Shown piece by piece: positions 35,213 through 45,122 of a stretch of DNA of 64,000 bases. The notes under the pieces were generated by a model. It was not told the DNA's origin, made no database searches, and saw only the letters and a list, made by a program, of their open reading frames with translations. The stretch is taken from the NCBI GenBank assembly GCA_046331705.1, contig JAXLQJ010000034.1, positions 17,612 through 81,611 on the forward strand, given 5' to 3'. The stretch is from JADJOY01 sp046331705 [NCBI: bacterium] (lineage in GTDB: Bacteria > JADJOY01). Numbering within the stretch: the stretch's first letter is position 1; each line of letters starts with the position of its first letter. Both the position numbers and the translations under genes were made by a program.

Positions 35213-35949
35213 GCGCCGCGCCGCGCGTCGAGCCGTTCGTGAGCGTGGTGATCCCGCTCTACGACGGCAGGCGCTTCCTCGCCGAGGCGATCGCGTCGGT
35301 GCGCGCCCAGACCTTCGGCGACTGGGAGCTCGTGGTCGTCGACGACGGCTCGCGCGACGGCGGAGCCGAGCTGGCGCAGGCGATCTACCCGGCGGTGCGC
35401 GTGGTGCGACACGACGCGAACCGCGGCCTCGGCGCCGCGCGCAACAGCGGCGCGCGCCACGCTCGCGGGCGCTACGTGGCCTACCTCTCGGCCGACGATC
35501 TGTGGGACCCCGAGTTCCTGGAGCGCACGGTGGCCAGCGCCGAGCGCGAGCCCGAGGCCGTCCACTTCAGCCGCTACCGCTTCATCGACGCCGAGCGCAA
35601 CGCGCGCTTCTCGCTGGTGCTGCCGGTCTTCACCGACGTGGGGTCGTTTCGCGAACGGGTGTGGGAGTGGTCGGAGGCCAAGAACTGCTTCGTGAGCTTC
35701 TCCGCCGCGCTCTTCCCGCGCTCGCTCTTCGACACGGTGCCGTTCGACGAGGAGCTGCGCTTCAACGAGGACCTGCTCTTCTTGCTTCAGTCCATGTATC
35801 GCGTTCCGTACCGGCTGGTGAACGCCGAGCTCGGCAGCTATCGGTTGCACGCCGAGCAAACCACCCAGCGCGTGCTCGCGGAGATCCCCGCCCAGGTGGA
35901 GCGGATTCTCGCGCGCGCCAAGCAGGAGCTCCGCCCCGCAGCGGCGTGA
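35209..35949 (+). CDS. GT2 glycosyltransferase
   Basis: A 246-residue family 2 transferase (GT-A fold). It begins PFVSVVIPLYDGRRFLAEAI, has the nucleotide-sugar motif LVVVDDGSRDGG, NRGLGAARNSGARHARGRYV and the metal-binding DDLWDPEFLERT; the C-terminal third is EELRFNEDLLFLLQSM and YRLHAEQTTQRV. ATG 35209 overlaps the upstream stop (ATGA). Its role in elongating the flagellin glycan is inferred from position. Confidence 0.82.
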   Translation: MSAAPRVEPFVSVVIPLYDGRRFLAEAIASVRAQTFGDWELVVVDDGSRDGGAELAQAIYPAVRVVRHDANRGLGAARNSGARHARGRYVAYLSADDLWDPEFLERTVASAEREPEAVHFSRYRFIDAERNARFSLVLPVFTDVGSFRERVWEWSEAKNCFVSFSAALFPRSLFDTVPFDEELRFNEDLLFLLQSMYRVPYRLVNAELGSYRLHAEQTTQRVLAEIPAQVERILARAKQELRPAAA

Positions 35950-35983
35950 GCGCCGGACCGAGCCATCCCGAGGAGATCCCGCC

Positions 35984-37117
35984 ATGAATTCCACGAACGA
36001 CGACGACGTCTACTCGGCCTGGAAGTTCGTCCACCATCCCGAGCGGATCCATGCCATCCGCGAGCGGCGCCCCGTGGCGCCCGCCAACCTGCAGATCGAC
36101 CTGGAAGGCCGCTGCAACCACAACTGCCGGTTCTGCGCCTACCGCAACGCGGGCTTCGACGAGGTCGGCATGCGCTTCACCGAGCCGCTGCGCATCTCGC
36201 GCGAGCGCGGCTTCCGGCTCATCGACGAGATCCACGAGCTCGAGATCCCGAGCGTCGAGATCACCGGCGGCGGCGAGAGCATGCTGTGGCCGTGGATCGA
36301 GGAGTTCGTGGATCGGCTCGACCACACGGAGCTGGCGATCGTCACCCACGGGCACTCGCTTCGGCCCGCGATCGTCGACCGGATCCAGCGCGACTCGCTG
36401 CGCTGGATTCGCTTCTCGCTCGACTCCTGCACGCGCGAGACGCACGCACGCGTCCATCGCGTGAAGGAGACGCAGTTCGCGCGCGTGCTCGATCACATGG
36501 CGTACGTGCTCAACAAGGGCTTCCCCAACGCGCGCATCGGCGTGAGCTACGTGGTGGTACCCGAGAACGTCCACGAGATCGCGGCCGCCGCGCGCTTCTG
36601 GAAGGCCTTCGGCGTCCACAACATCCGCTACAGCTTCACCTACGACGCGGGCTACGAAGGACGCCTCTCCAGCGAGGCGCGCGAGCGGGTGTTCGCGCTC
36701 ATGGACGAGGCGCGCGCCGAGCAAGACGACGGCTTTCGCGTCTTCGGCTGGAAGGAGCGGCTCGACAACTACGCCCCCGGCAACAGCGACTTCGCGACCT
36801 GCGGCTACCAGTACGGCACCATCGCGATCGGCAACGACGGCGGCGTGTGGCCGTGCTGCATCGTGAAGTACTACCCGGCCTACGCGATCGGAAACATCAA
36901 CGAGCAGAGCCTGGGCACGATCCTGCTCGGCCCCGGCCGCGAGACCTATCTCAAGACCTTCGACCCCAAGGGCTGCCCGCCCTGCTGGTTGCGTGACAAG
37001 AACAAGTTCATCGAGGCGCTCGCCAGCGGCTGCACCCGCGACCTGCTCGGCGAACGCCACGGCGAGTTCGAACGCTACGCGCGGCGCACCGACGCGCCGC
37101 ACCTCAACTTCCCGTGA
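35984..37117 (+). CDS. Radical SAM/SPASM-type enzyme
   Basis: A 377-residue radical SAM protein. The cluster motif is C44-NHN-C48-RF-C51, followed by SVEITGGGESMLWPWIEEF (the GGE SAM-contact) and SLDSCTRETHARVHRVKE. The C-terminal part carries extra cysteines (TCGYQYG, WPCCIVKYYP, GCPPCWLRDK) like SPASM/twitch auxiliary clusters. Members of this class act on peptides or on sugar moieties. Being inside the flagellin-modification island, it may modify a sugar or flagellin itself. A good GAGGAG site precedes the ATG. Confidence 0.82.
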   Translation: MNSTNDDDVYSAWKFVHHPERIHAIRERRPVAPANLQIDLEGRCNHNCRFCAYRNAGFDEVGMRFTEPLRISRERGFRLIDEIHELEIPSVEITGGGESMLWPWIEEFVDRLDHTELAIVTHGHSLRPAIVDRIQRDSLRWIRFSLDSCTRETHARVHRVKETQFARVLDHMAYVLNKGFPNARIGVSYVVVPENVHEIAAAARFWKAFGVHNIRYSFTYDAGYEGRLSSEARERVFALMDEARAEQDDGFRVFGWKERLDNYAPGNSDFATCGYQYGTIAIGNDGGVWPCCIVKYYPAYAIGNINEQSLGTILLGPGRETYLKTFDPKGCPPCWLRDKNKFIEALASGCTRDLLGERHGEFERYARRTDAPHLNFP

Positions 37118-37181
37118 GCGCGCGACGGTCGCGCACCCACGCACGAATGGTCCCACTGCGAACGCGACGGGAGAGCGAGCC

Positions 37182-38390
37182 GTGAACCTGCTCATGGTGG
37201 GATGGGCGTCCGCCGACGAACGCGCCGGGGGCGTGGAAAGCATCCAGGTCGACATGGTGCGGCACCTGGGAGCGCGCCTGGTCGACGTGCGCGAGGCCGC
37301 GCATCAGCTGGGCGTGGATCTCGGCCCCTATCAACGACACTCGAACATCGATCGCGCCTGCCTGCTCGCCGAGTACGTGGCGCTCGTCGAGCAGCACCAG
37401 GACTTCGATGCCGTCATCTCGGCGGCCGACTGCGGCGCCTTCCTGCGCACCCGCGCGCCGCTCATCCTCTACTGGCACAATCCCTACCGCGACATCGCCG
37501 AGCTGCTTCACCGCGAGGGCGCTTACGACCGGCTGCGGCTCTACGAGTACGGCCAGCAATACCCTGCGCTCCAGGAGCACGGCGCCAAGCGCGCCATCGC
37601 CAACGTGGCGGTGAGCCCCTGGATGGGCGGCTACCTGGGACGCTGCCGCACGCGCTGCGATCGAGTGATCCCGCTCGGCGTGGACGCCGATCAGTTCGCC
37701 CCCGCCTCCAGCGCCGAGCGTGAGCGCATGCGCAAGAGCCTGGGGCTGCCCGCGGATCGGCCGCTGGTGCTCTTCACCGGCGCCTTCCACCCGGTCTCGG
37801 GCTACGCGGTCGTCGACGCGCTGCGCGCGCGGGTGCCGGAATGGTCGTGGCTGATGGTGTTCAAGGAGCTCAAGCCTCGCAAGACCACGCTGCTCGGCAG
37901 GGAGTCGGTCGTCTATCCCGAGCCCGACGGACGCACGTGCGTGCTCGAATGCCTGCGTCGCGGCGACATGGCCGACGTGTACCGCGCCGCCGACGTGATG
38001 GTGAGCGCGTCGCCGATCGAGAGCTTCAACCTGAAGGCGGTGGAGGCGCTCACCTGCGGCACGCCGGTGGTGACCACGCGCGCCGGCATCTTCGCCGACT
38101 GGCCGTCGGAAGGCCCGTTCGGCGCGGTGGTGGACAGCCGCGATCCCGCCGCGTTCGAGGCGGCGATCGGGCGCGTGCTCTCCGGTGAGATCGGTCGCGA
38201 TCCGCGCTCGGCCTCGGTTCCCTACCTGACGCTCGACCGCTTCGAGCGCGACTGGCGCGCGCTGCTCACGCACGTCGTCGATCACCACCAGCGCCGGGTG
38301 AGCGCACGCCGATTGCCGGCGCTCGCGTCCGCGGGCAACGCGCTCCGGCGCGCTGGCACCGAAAGCGCAACACCGCTCGCGTCGCTCTGA
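37182..38390 (+). CDS. GT4-like glycosyltransferase
   Basis: A 402-residue GT-B protein starting with GTG 37182 after GGGAGAGCGAG. N-terminal VNLLMVGWASADERAGGVES and VDMVRHLGARLVDVRE, then the C-terminal donor domain with PLGVDADQFAPASSAER, LGLPADRPLVLFTGAFHP, VYRAADVMVSASPIESFNLK and ALTCGTPVVTTRAGIFADW, typical of family 4. It is followed by an unknown gene after 49 bases. The acceptor is presumably a flagellar or surface glycan. Confidence 0.82.
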   Translation: MNLLMVGWASADERAGGVESIQVDMVRHLGARLVDVREAAHQLGVDLGPYQRHSNIDRACLLAEYVALVEQHQDFDAVISAADCGAFLRTRAPLILYWHNPYRDIAELLHREGAYDRLRLYEYGQQYPALQEHGAKRAIANVAVSPWMGGYLGRCRTRCDRVIPLGVDADQFAPASSAERERMRKSLGLPADRPLVLFTGAFHPVSGYAVVDALRARVPEWSWLMVFKELKPRKTTLLGRESVVYPEPDGRTCVLECLRRGDMADVYRAADVMVSASPIESFNLKAVEALTCGTPVVTTRAGIFADWPSEGPFGAVVDSRDPAAFEAAIGRVLSGEIGRDPRSASVPYLTLDRFERDWRALLTHVVDHHQRRVSARRLPALASAGNALRRAGTESATPLASL

Positions 38391-38439
38391 ACGAGCACGT
38401 CGATCCCTGCCCAGCACGGCACGAGCCTCGGAGGACCAC

Positions 38440-39003
38440 ATGAACATCCAGCTCAACGGGGACCGCGTCGCGACGGTCACGGGCGTGGCGCCGCTCGCGT
38501 CGCTCCTCGATCACCTCCACCGGGAGGTCCTGCCACGCGGCCACGTGCTCACCTCGGTGCGTCTCGACGAGCGCGAGCTCATGGATCTCGACCCCGCGAG
38601 CACCGTCATCGACGCCGACGCCGGCCAGTCGCTCGAGGTCTCGAGCAACGGCCCGGCCGTGCTCCTGACCGAGAGCCTCGTCGAGATGCGCACGTGGATG
38701 GGCCGACTCGAGCTCGCGCTGACGCGTTGCGCCGGCATGGTGCGAGAGGGCGAGGCGTGGAGCACGCCCTATCTCCAATGCCTCGAGGCGTTCGACGTGT
38801 TCATCCGCTACGTGCACCCCGCCGGACCGCTGCTCGAGCGCGCGGGACGCGGGCGCTCGCCGTCCCTCGGCCAGGTCGGTGAGATGCTGCGCGCGCTGGA
38901 GGAGGCGTTCCGCCGCGGCGACGAGATCGGCGTCGCCGACGCCCTCGAGTACGAGCTCGCGCCGCTGGTGCGCGACTGGCAGCGCTACCTCGACGCCGTG
39001 TGA
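38440..39003 (+). CDS. Conserved-looking hypothetical protein of the modification island
   Basis: A 187-residue protein with a GGAGG ribosome site. Residues 1-70 (MNIQLNGDRVATVTGVAPLA, VLTSVRLDERELMDLDP) look like a small beta-rich, ubiquitin-like fold; residues 75-187 are helical (LLTESLVEMRTWMGRLELAL, GEMLRALEEAFRRGDEIG, ALEYELAPLVRDWQRYLDA). It has no signal peptide or membrane helix. I do not recognise a family. It is the last + strand gene before the second flagellin, so a role in flagellin export or modification is possible. Confidence 0.65.
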   Translation: MNIQLNGDRVATVTGVAPLASLLDHLHREVLPRGHVLTSVRLDERELMDLDPASTVIDADAGQSLEVSSNGPAVLLTESLVEMRTWMGRLELALTRCAGMVREGEAWSTPYLQCLEAFDVFIRYVHPAGPLLERAGRGRSPSLGQVGEMLRALEEAFRRGDEIGVADALEYELAPLVRDWQRYLDAV

Positions 39004-39059
39004 GCCCGACCGCGCGCGCCGTCCTCCGCAAGGCGCGTCCGTTCCACGCCCGCGCGTCG

Positions 39060-39372
39060 TTCGCTCGATCCGGCGTTGACGTCGCCGTTCTCGAGCTCGT
39101 CCGAGAAGCGGTCGACGAGCCCGGCTCGCACCACCTCGCCCGGCGCGATGTCGAGATCCGTCTCGGCACAGTCGACCACCGGACCGCCGTTCAGTTGATC
39201 GGAAAATCCCGCCGATGGGACGGTTCGTCGTGGCGCTGTTCGCGATCCGCACGAGGATCGGCAGCGCGCTGGCGGCGAAGGGCTCGGGGTGATCGAGCAC
39301 GTTCGCCTCGACGTCGCTCGCAAGCGTGAGCGCGACAGCGTCGTCGCCGGCGAAGCCATCGGAAGCGCGCGA
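39060..39372 (-). pseudogene. Possible frameshifted gene remnant
   Basis: Two adjacent minus-strand frames each have codon use like real genes here and join if one base is changed. The first (about 39372-39200) reads GFAGDDAVALTLASDVEANV and ILVRIANSATTNRPIGGIF; the second (about 39196-39060) continues DQLNGGPVVDCAETDLD and PGEVVRAGLVDRFSDELENG. The break falls in GGGATTTTCC. No start or complete domain is visible, so it is probably a decayed fragment. Confidence 0.35.
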
Positions 39373-39531
39373 CGACGCGCGCTGCGCCCTCGTCCAAACA
39401 CGCGCGGGTGCGTGGTCGGGCAGCGAGGATGTCCGTCGCACCAGCTGGTGCATGCCGGACGAGACCGAGCGACGCCTTTCGGTGCGGGCTCGGCGACGGG
39501 TGCGCCCGGACGTGACGATCCAGGCACGGCG

Positions 39532-39576
39532 GGTGGGCGCGTACCGTGGGCCGCCCGTCGCAGCGGCCCGCCCACC
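39532..39576 (-). terminator. Compound hairpin after fliC 2
   Basis: Ten bases beyond the stop of the second flagellin: outer arms GGTGGGC (39532-39538) and GCCCACC (39570-39576), inner arms GGGCCGC (39548-39554) and GCGGCCC (39563-39569), all perfect. There is no clear T tract. Confidence 0.6.
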
Positions 39577-39585
39577 GAGGATCGA

Positions 39586-40410
39586 TCAGCCTTGCAGGAG
39601 GCGCAGCGCTGCCTGGACGGACGAGTTCGCCTGGGCGAGCACCGCGATGCCGGACTGCTGCAGGATCTGGTTGCGCACCAGCTCCGACGACTCGGCGGCG
39701 ACGTCCACGTCGCGGATCCGCGATTCGGCGGCGCTCTCGTTCTCGGTCGCCGCTTGCAGATTGCGGATCGTGACCTGAAGCCGGTTCTGCGTCGCGCCGA
39801 AGGAGGCGCGATAGGCCGACAGGCTGTTGATCGCGGCCGAGATCTTGTCGAGGGTCGAGCTGGCGTTGGACGTCGTCGAGACCGTCAGACCCGAGAGCCC
39901 GAGGGTGCTCACGCTGACGTTCACGGCGGACACGCTGATGACGTTGTTGCCGCCCGAGTTGAGCCCCACCTGGAACGAGATCGTCTGCGTCGAGGCGAGC
40001 GGCTTCATGCCCGCGAACTCGGTGGTCTGCGCGATCCGGTTGATCTCGGTCAGGAGCTGCTGGAACTCGGTGTCGATCGCGCCGCGCTCGGAGTTCGAGA
40101 GCGTGCCGTTGGCGCTCTGCAGCGCCAGCTCGCGAAGCCGCGTCAGGATCGAGGCTTGCTCGCCCATCGCGCCTTCACCGATCTGCAGAAGGCTGATCCC
40201 GTCGTTGGCGTTGCGGACCGCCTGGCCGAGGCCGCGGATCGAGGCTCGGAGGTTTTCCGAGATCGCGAGGCCCGCGGCATCGTCTGCCGCGCTGTTGATG
40301 CGGAGCCCCGAGGAAAGTCGCGTGAGGCTCGAGTTGAGGCGCCCCATCGTGATTTCGAGGTTGCGCTGGGCGTTGATCGCCGCCGTGTTGGTATTGACCC
40401 GGAGAGCCAT
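39586..40410 (-). CDS. fliC: Flagellin 2
   Basis: Second filament subunit, 274 residues, again only the D0/D1 core: MALRVNTNTAAINAQRNLEI, LSSGLRINSAADDAAGLAIS, RIRDVDVAAESSELVRNQIL and LALRLLQG-like end (AALRLLQG). It is clearly divergent from flagellin 1 in helices 1-2 and the central part but shares VQVGLNSGGNNVIS-type and LGLSGLTVST words, so the two are old paralogs. It is transcribed opposite to its neighbours from its own sigma-28-type promoter and has a ribosome site (GGGAGGATGC) that can pair with an upstream complement. Confidence 0.97.
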   Translation of the reverse strand: MALRVNTNTAAINAQRNLEITMGRLNSSLTRLSSGLRINSAADDAAGLAISENLRASIRGLGQAVRNANDGISLLQIGEGAMGEQASILTRLRELALQSANGTLSNSERGAIDTEFQQLLTEINRIAQTTEFAGMKPLASTQTISFQVGLNSGGNNVISVSAVNVSVSTLGLSGLTVSTTSNASSTLDKISAAINSLSAYRASFGATQNRLQVTIRNLQAATENESAAESRIRDVDVAAESSELVRNQILQQSGIAVLAQANSSVQAALRLLQG

Positions 40411-40414
40411 GGTG

Positions 40415-40445
40415 CATCCTCCCTGATGCGTCGCTCCCGAGGATG
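40415..40445 (-). promoter_or_regulatory. Possible Shine-Dalgarno-sequestering hairpin, fliC 2 leader
   Basis: In the transcript, CAUCCUC (40445-40439) is the exact complement of GAGGAUG (40421-40415), which contains the ribosome site of flagellin 2; the loop is 17 bases. The GGAGGAUGC core fits a CsrA-type GGA site and is shared with the small ORF ahead of flagellin 1. Confidence 0.5.
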
Positions 40446-40533
40446 GGAGGCGACTCGAGCGTCCGTGCTTGGTGCGTCACTGAGAACCGGTCGCCACTTC
40501 GAATCCGTCGACGTGCCGCTCGGTTCCCTCCGA

Positions 40534-40561
40534 TCATCGGCACCGACGCGACGGCACTTGA
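40534..40561 (-). promoter_or_regulatory. Sigma-28 (FliA) promoter for fliC copy 2
   Basis: On the minus strand TCAAGT (40561-40556), 14-base spacer, GCCGATGA (40541-40534). The -10 box is identical to that of flgM. The leader to the ATG would be about 115-120 bases. Confidence 0.78.
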
Positions 40562-40717
40562 GCGAGCTCGCAGCAATGGAGCGCTCGATCGCCGCGCCGC
40601 GGTGGCGCCCCTCCCGGCCACTGCGGCCGGACCCGGAGCGCTCCCGCGAGTTGGCACGAGATCGGCAAAGGGTCGGGTGGTACGCGTCCAGGAGCACGGG
40701 GAGGAGGGCAATCCACC

Positions 40718-41893
40718 ATGCGGATCGTGTCCGTCTGGGCAAAAGGTGCCGCGGTTCGGCCGATTCAGACCGATGCGCTGGCGGCGCTGAGCGAGTTGGG
40801 TCACGAGGTCACGACGTTCCCGACCGAGGCCCTGCTCGATTTGGCCCGCCTGCGCGACGAGGTCCGGGCCATCCAGCCTCATTTCGCGTTCTTCGTCGCC
40901 AACCTGTCGGTGCCCCTCGAGGTCCTCGACGAGCTCGGGGTCCCGTTCGCGACGTGGTTCGCCGACAACCCGTTCCGCGTCCTGGACGAGCGCTTCCGCG
41001 GCGCGCGGATGAGCCTCTTCTCGTGGGATCGCGCCTACCTCGCCGAGCTCCGCGAGCACGGCATCGAGCACGCCCACTGGCTGCCGCTGGCGGCCAACCC
41101 GGGACGCTTCACGGCCGGCCCGCAAGATCCCGAGCGCGTGGCGCCGCTCTCCTTCTGCGCGGACTGCGGCGACGACGAGCAGCTGAGCGACCTGCCCTTC
41201 GCGGAGGTGCCGGGGCTCAAGGAGATCGTCGACGAGCTGATCGACGCCCAGGCGCTCGACCCCACTCGGCGCATCCCGACGCTGGTCCGCGAGCGCGCCT
41301 CCGCATCGCAGACTCACGAGCTCTTGGCGCGGGCGCTCGCCGGCGACGCGGCGCTCGCGCGCGAGCTCGAGATCTGCGTCGAGGCCTCCGCGGGTGTGCG
41401 CTACCGGCGCAACGTGCTGCTGGCGCTGGTCACGGGAGGCGTCCCCCTCGACGTCTACGGCCCGGCGGGCTGGGGACCGCAAGTGGGCGGCCTGCCGCGC
41501 GTGCGCGTGCTCGGCTGGCTCGAGAACGGCGAGCCGCTCGCGTCGCTCTACCGATCCTCCACGGTCAATCTCAATCTCACGATCCCGCAGCTTCGCACCG
41601 CGCTGCCGATGCGGGTGTTCGACGCCCTCGCCGCGGGCGGCGCCGTCCTCACGGACTACCGCGCCGACGTGGAGGAGCTCTTCGATCCGCGGAGTGAGCT
41701 GCACGTGGCGCGCTCGACGCCCGAGCTGGTCGAGCTGGCGCAATGGCTGCTGCGTCATCCCCGCTACGCCGCCGAGGCCGCGCGCGCCGGACAGGCGCGG
41801 GTGCTCGCCGAGCACACGTTCCGCCACCGCATGGAGGCGCTGGTGAACCAGGTCTGCGCCGACCACGCACTGAGCCTCCCCGCCGCCGCGTGA
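40718..41893 (+). CDS. CgeB-like glycosyltransferase family protein
   Basis: A 391-residue protein resembling CgeB/DUF3880-type glycosyltransferases (GT-B). N-terminal half: MRIVSVWAKGAAVRPIQTDA, FAFFVANLSVPLEVLDE, FATWFADNPFRVLDERF. C-terminal half: YRRNVLLALVTGGVPLDVYG, GWLENGEPLASLYRSSTVNL and the donor-site-like LPMRVFDALAAGGAVLTDYR. Such proteins often occur beside flagellin or Maf genes, and this one lies head-to-head with flagellin 2. Sugar and acceptor are unknown. Confidence 0.78.
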   Translation: MRIVSVWAKGAAVRPIQTDALAALSELGHEVTTFPTEALLDLARLRDEVRAIQPHFAFFVANLSVPLEVLDELGVPFATWFADNPFRVLDERFRGARMSLFSWDRAYLAELREHGIEHAHWLPLAANPGRFTAGPQDPERVAPLSFCADCGDDEQLSDLPFAEVPGLKEIVDELIDAQALDPTRRIPTLVRERASASQTHELLARALAGDAALARELEICVEASAGVRYRRNVLLALVTGGVPLDVYGPAGWGPQVGGLPRVRVLGWLENGEPLASLYRSSTVNLNLTIPQLRTALPMRVFDALAAGGAVLTDYRADVEELFDPRSELHVARSTPELVELAQWLLRHPRYAAEAARAGQARVLAEHTFRHRMEALVNQVCADHALSLPAAA

Positions 41894-41929
41894 CGCCGCC
41901 CCGCCGACACCGCCGCCGAGACCCACGCC

Positions 41930-43626
<1,697 letters not shown>

Positions 43627-43630
<4 letters not shown>

Positions 43631-44127
43631 AACTCCAGGTCGACGAGGCCCTGCTCGACGCCGTGCTCCACGGCACGGAACGCGGGCTCGAGATGACGGG
43701 TGTCCAGCCGCCCGCCGTGGGTGCCAGCAACCTCTTCAGCGCCGACCGCTCGCTGGCGGTGATGGTCGGTTTGGTGGGACGCGACAGCGGCACGCTCACG
43801 CTCAACGTGAGCGAGCGCGCGATGCTGGTGCTCGCCGGCAAGCTGCTCGGCGACGATCAGCACGAGATCAACGACGACAGCATCGACGCGATCATGGAGA
43901 TCGGGAACATGATCGCGGGCTGCGCCAAGGATCGGCTGCTCGAGCACGGCTACGAGGTCCAGGCGATCTCGGTTCCTTCGCTCATCTTCGGCGCCAGCTA
44001 CGACGTCTACTACGCCCGCGGCATCCGCACGGTCTCGGTGCAGTTCGAGCTGCCGGCGATGCCGGTGGCCTTCCACCGCGACCGCATCTTCTCCACCACG
44101 CTCTCGCTGCTGCGGCGCCTGGCGTGA
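43627..44127 (+). CDS. cheX: CheX-like phosphatase 1
   Basis: Member of the CheC/CheX/FliY family that removes phosphate from CheY-type receivers. The 166 residues have the catalytic E-x2-N pattern in IMEIGNMIAGCAKDRLLEHG, preceded by the beta strands SLAVMVGLVGRDSGTLTLNV. ATG 43627 overlaps the stop of the hybrid kinase (ATGA), a strong hint that it acts on that kinase's receiver. A second CheX-like protein is encoded at 54074. Confidence 0.8.
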
Positions 44128-44140
44128 CGGGCTCGAATCG

Positions 44141-44980
44141 GTGAAGGCCTCGCTGGTCGCCGCGATCGGGAACGCGCCAGTCGGCGTCGAGCCCCCGAGC
44201 GAGCGCGCCCCGAGCGGTGAGTCCTCGTTCGCCGCGCGCTACCAGGCTGCGGTCGCGGAGGGACCCGCCGACGTCTCCGCTGCGCCGTGCTCCGTCCGGG
44301 TCGAGTCCGGCGACACGCTGTGGGCGCTGGTTCGTCGCCAGCTCGAGTCCGGCGGCAATCGCGCCTCCGATGGCGACGTGCTCGCGGGCGTGCGCAGCGT
44401 GGCCGCGCGCAATCGCATCGACGATCCCAATGTGATCGTGCCCGGCCAGACGATCGATCTCGCCGCCGTCGCCGACGTGGATCCGGGCGGCGACTCTCCG
44501 CGGCTACCGGCGCTCGACGATGTGCCGGGTCCGGCGCCGGAGTCCGCGTCGGCGCCCGTCCCGGAAACGCTCGACCTCGGGGGCTTGGTGGCCGGCGGCG
44601 GCGACCGGGTCACCAGTCGCTTCGGGCTGCGTCGCGATCCGCTCTGTGGCGAGCGCCGCTTCCACTCCGGCATCGACATCGCCGCGCCGCAGGGCGCCGG
44701 CGTGCGTGCGGCTGCCGGGGGAACGGTCACCTTCGCCGGCCAGCAAGCGGGCTACGGCCGCACGGTCGTCATCGACCACGGCGACGGCCGCTCGACGGTG
44801 TACGCGCACCTGAGCGCGATCCTGGTTCGTCCCGGCGATCGCGTGGATGCGTCGACGGAGGTCGCCCGCGTCGGCCGCACCGGCCGCGCCACGGGTCCGC
44901 ATCTGCACTTCGAGCTGCGCCAGGACGGCGTCGCAGTCGATCCCGCGCTCGCCAGCCTCGCGATCGACGATCGCGCCTGA
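44141..44980 (+). CDS. LysM-M23 peptidase
   Basis: Zinc endopeptidase that cuts peptide cross-links in peptidoglycan. GTG 44141 gives 279 residues. A LysM-type wall-binding module is at ~50-112 (RVESGDTLWALVRRQ, NVIVPGQTIDL); the M23 (LytM) domain occupies ~155-275 with metal ligands in FHSGIDIAAPQG and GPHLHFELRQDG, so the active site looks complete. There is no obvious Sec signal; the N-terminus resembles that of flagellar export substrates, so secretion through the flagellar gate is possible. With FlgJ lacking its muramidase domain, this enzyme may open the wall for the rod (inference). Confidence 0.82.
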   Translation: MKASLVAAIGNAPVGVEPPSERAPSGESSFAARYQAAVAEGPADVSAAPCSVRVESGDTLWALVRRQLESGGNRASDGDVLAGVRSVAARNRIDDPNVIVPGQTIDLAAVADVDPGGDSPRLPALDDVPGPAPESASAPVPETLDLGGLVAGGGDRVTSRFGLRRDPLCGERRFHSGIDIAAPQGAGVRAAAGGTVTFAGQQAGYGRTVVIDHGDGRSTVYAHLSAILVRPGDRVDASTEVARVGRTGRATGPHLHFELRQDGVAVDPALASLAIDDRA

Positions 44981-45034
44981 AGGGCCGCTGACGCACGCGC
45001 CGCTGCGCGTTTCTCGCGCCGGCCGCGGCTTCCT

Positions 45035-45057
45035 CGGGGGTCGGTCTCGGACCCCCG
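45035..45057. terminator. Bidirectional hairpin between convergent genes
   Basis: Arms CGGGGGTC (45035-45042) and GACCCCCG (45050-45057), loop of seven. It lies between the M23 peptidase (+) and the HDOD gene (-). The next bases (about 45066-45092) share CTGCGCTCGT and GCGGCGCCG with the flgH-flgI repeat, so this may be a related intergenic element. Confidence 0.6.
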
Positions 45058-45122
45058 CCTGCCCGTCGACTGGCTGCGCTCGTCGCGGCGCCGTCAACGC
45101 GCGCCAGCGCGAGCAGCGCTCG

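Larger units (their letters stand above)
40411..40717. other. Divergent regulatory interval before flagellin 2
   Basis: No gene seen. On the minus strand it holds the flagellin 2 leader and promoter (40534-40561); on the plus strand it ends at the CgeB-like gene, where GGAGGAGGGCAATCC gives only a loosely spaced ribosome site. Confidence 0.6.
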
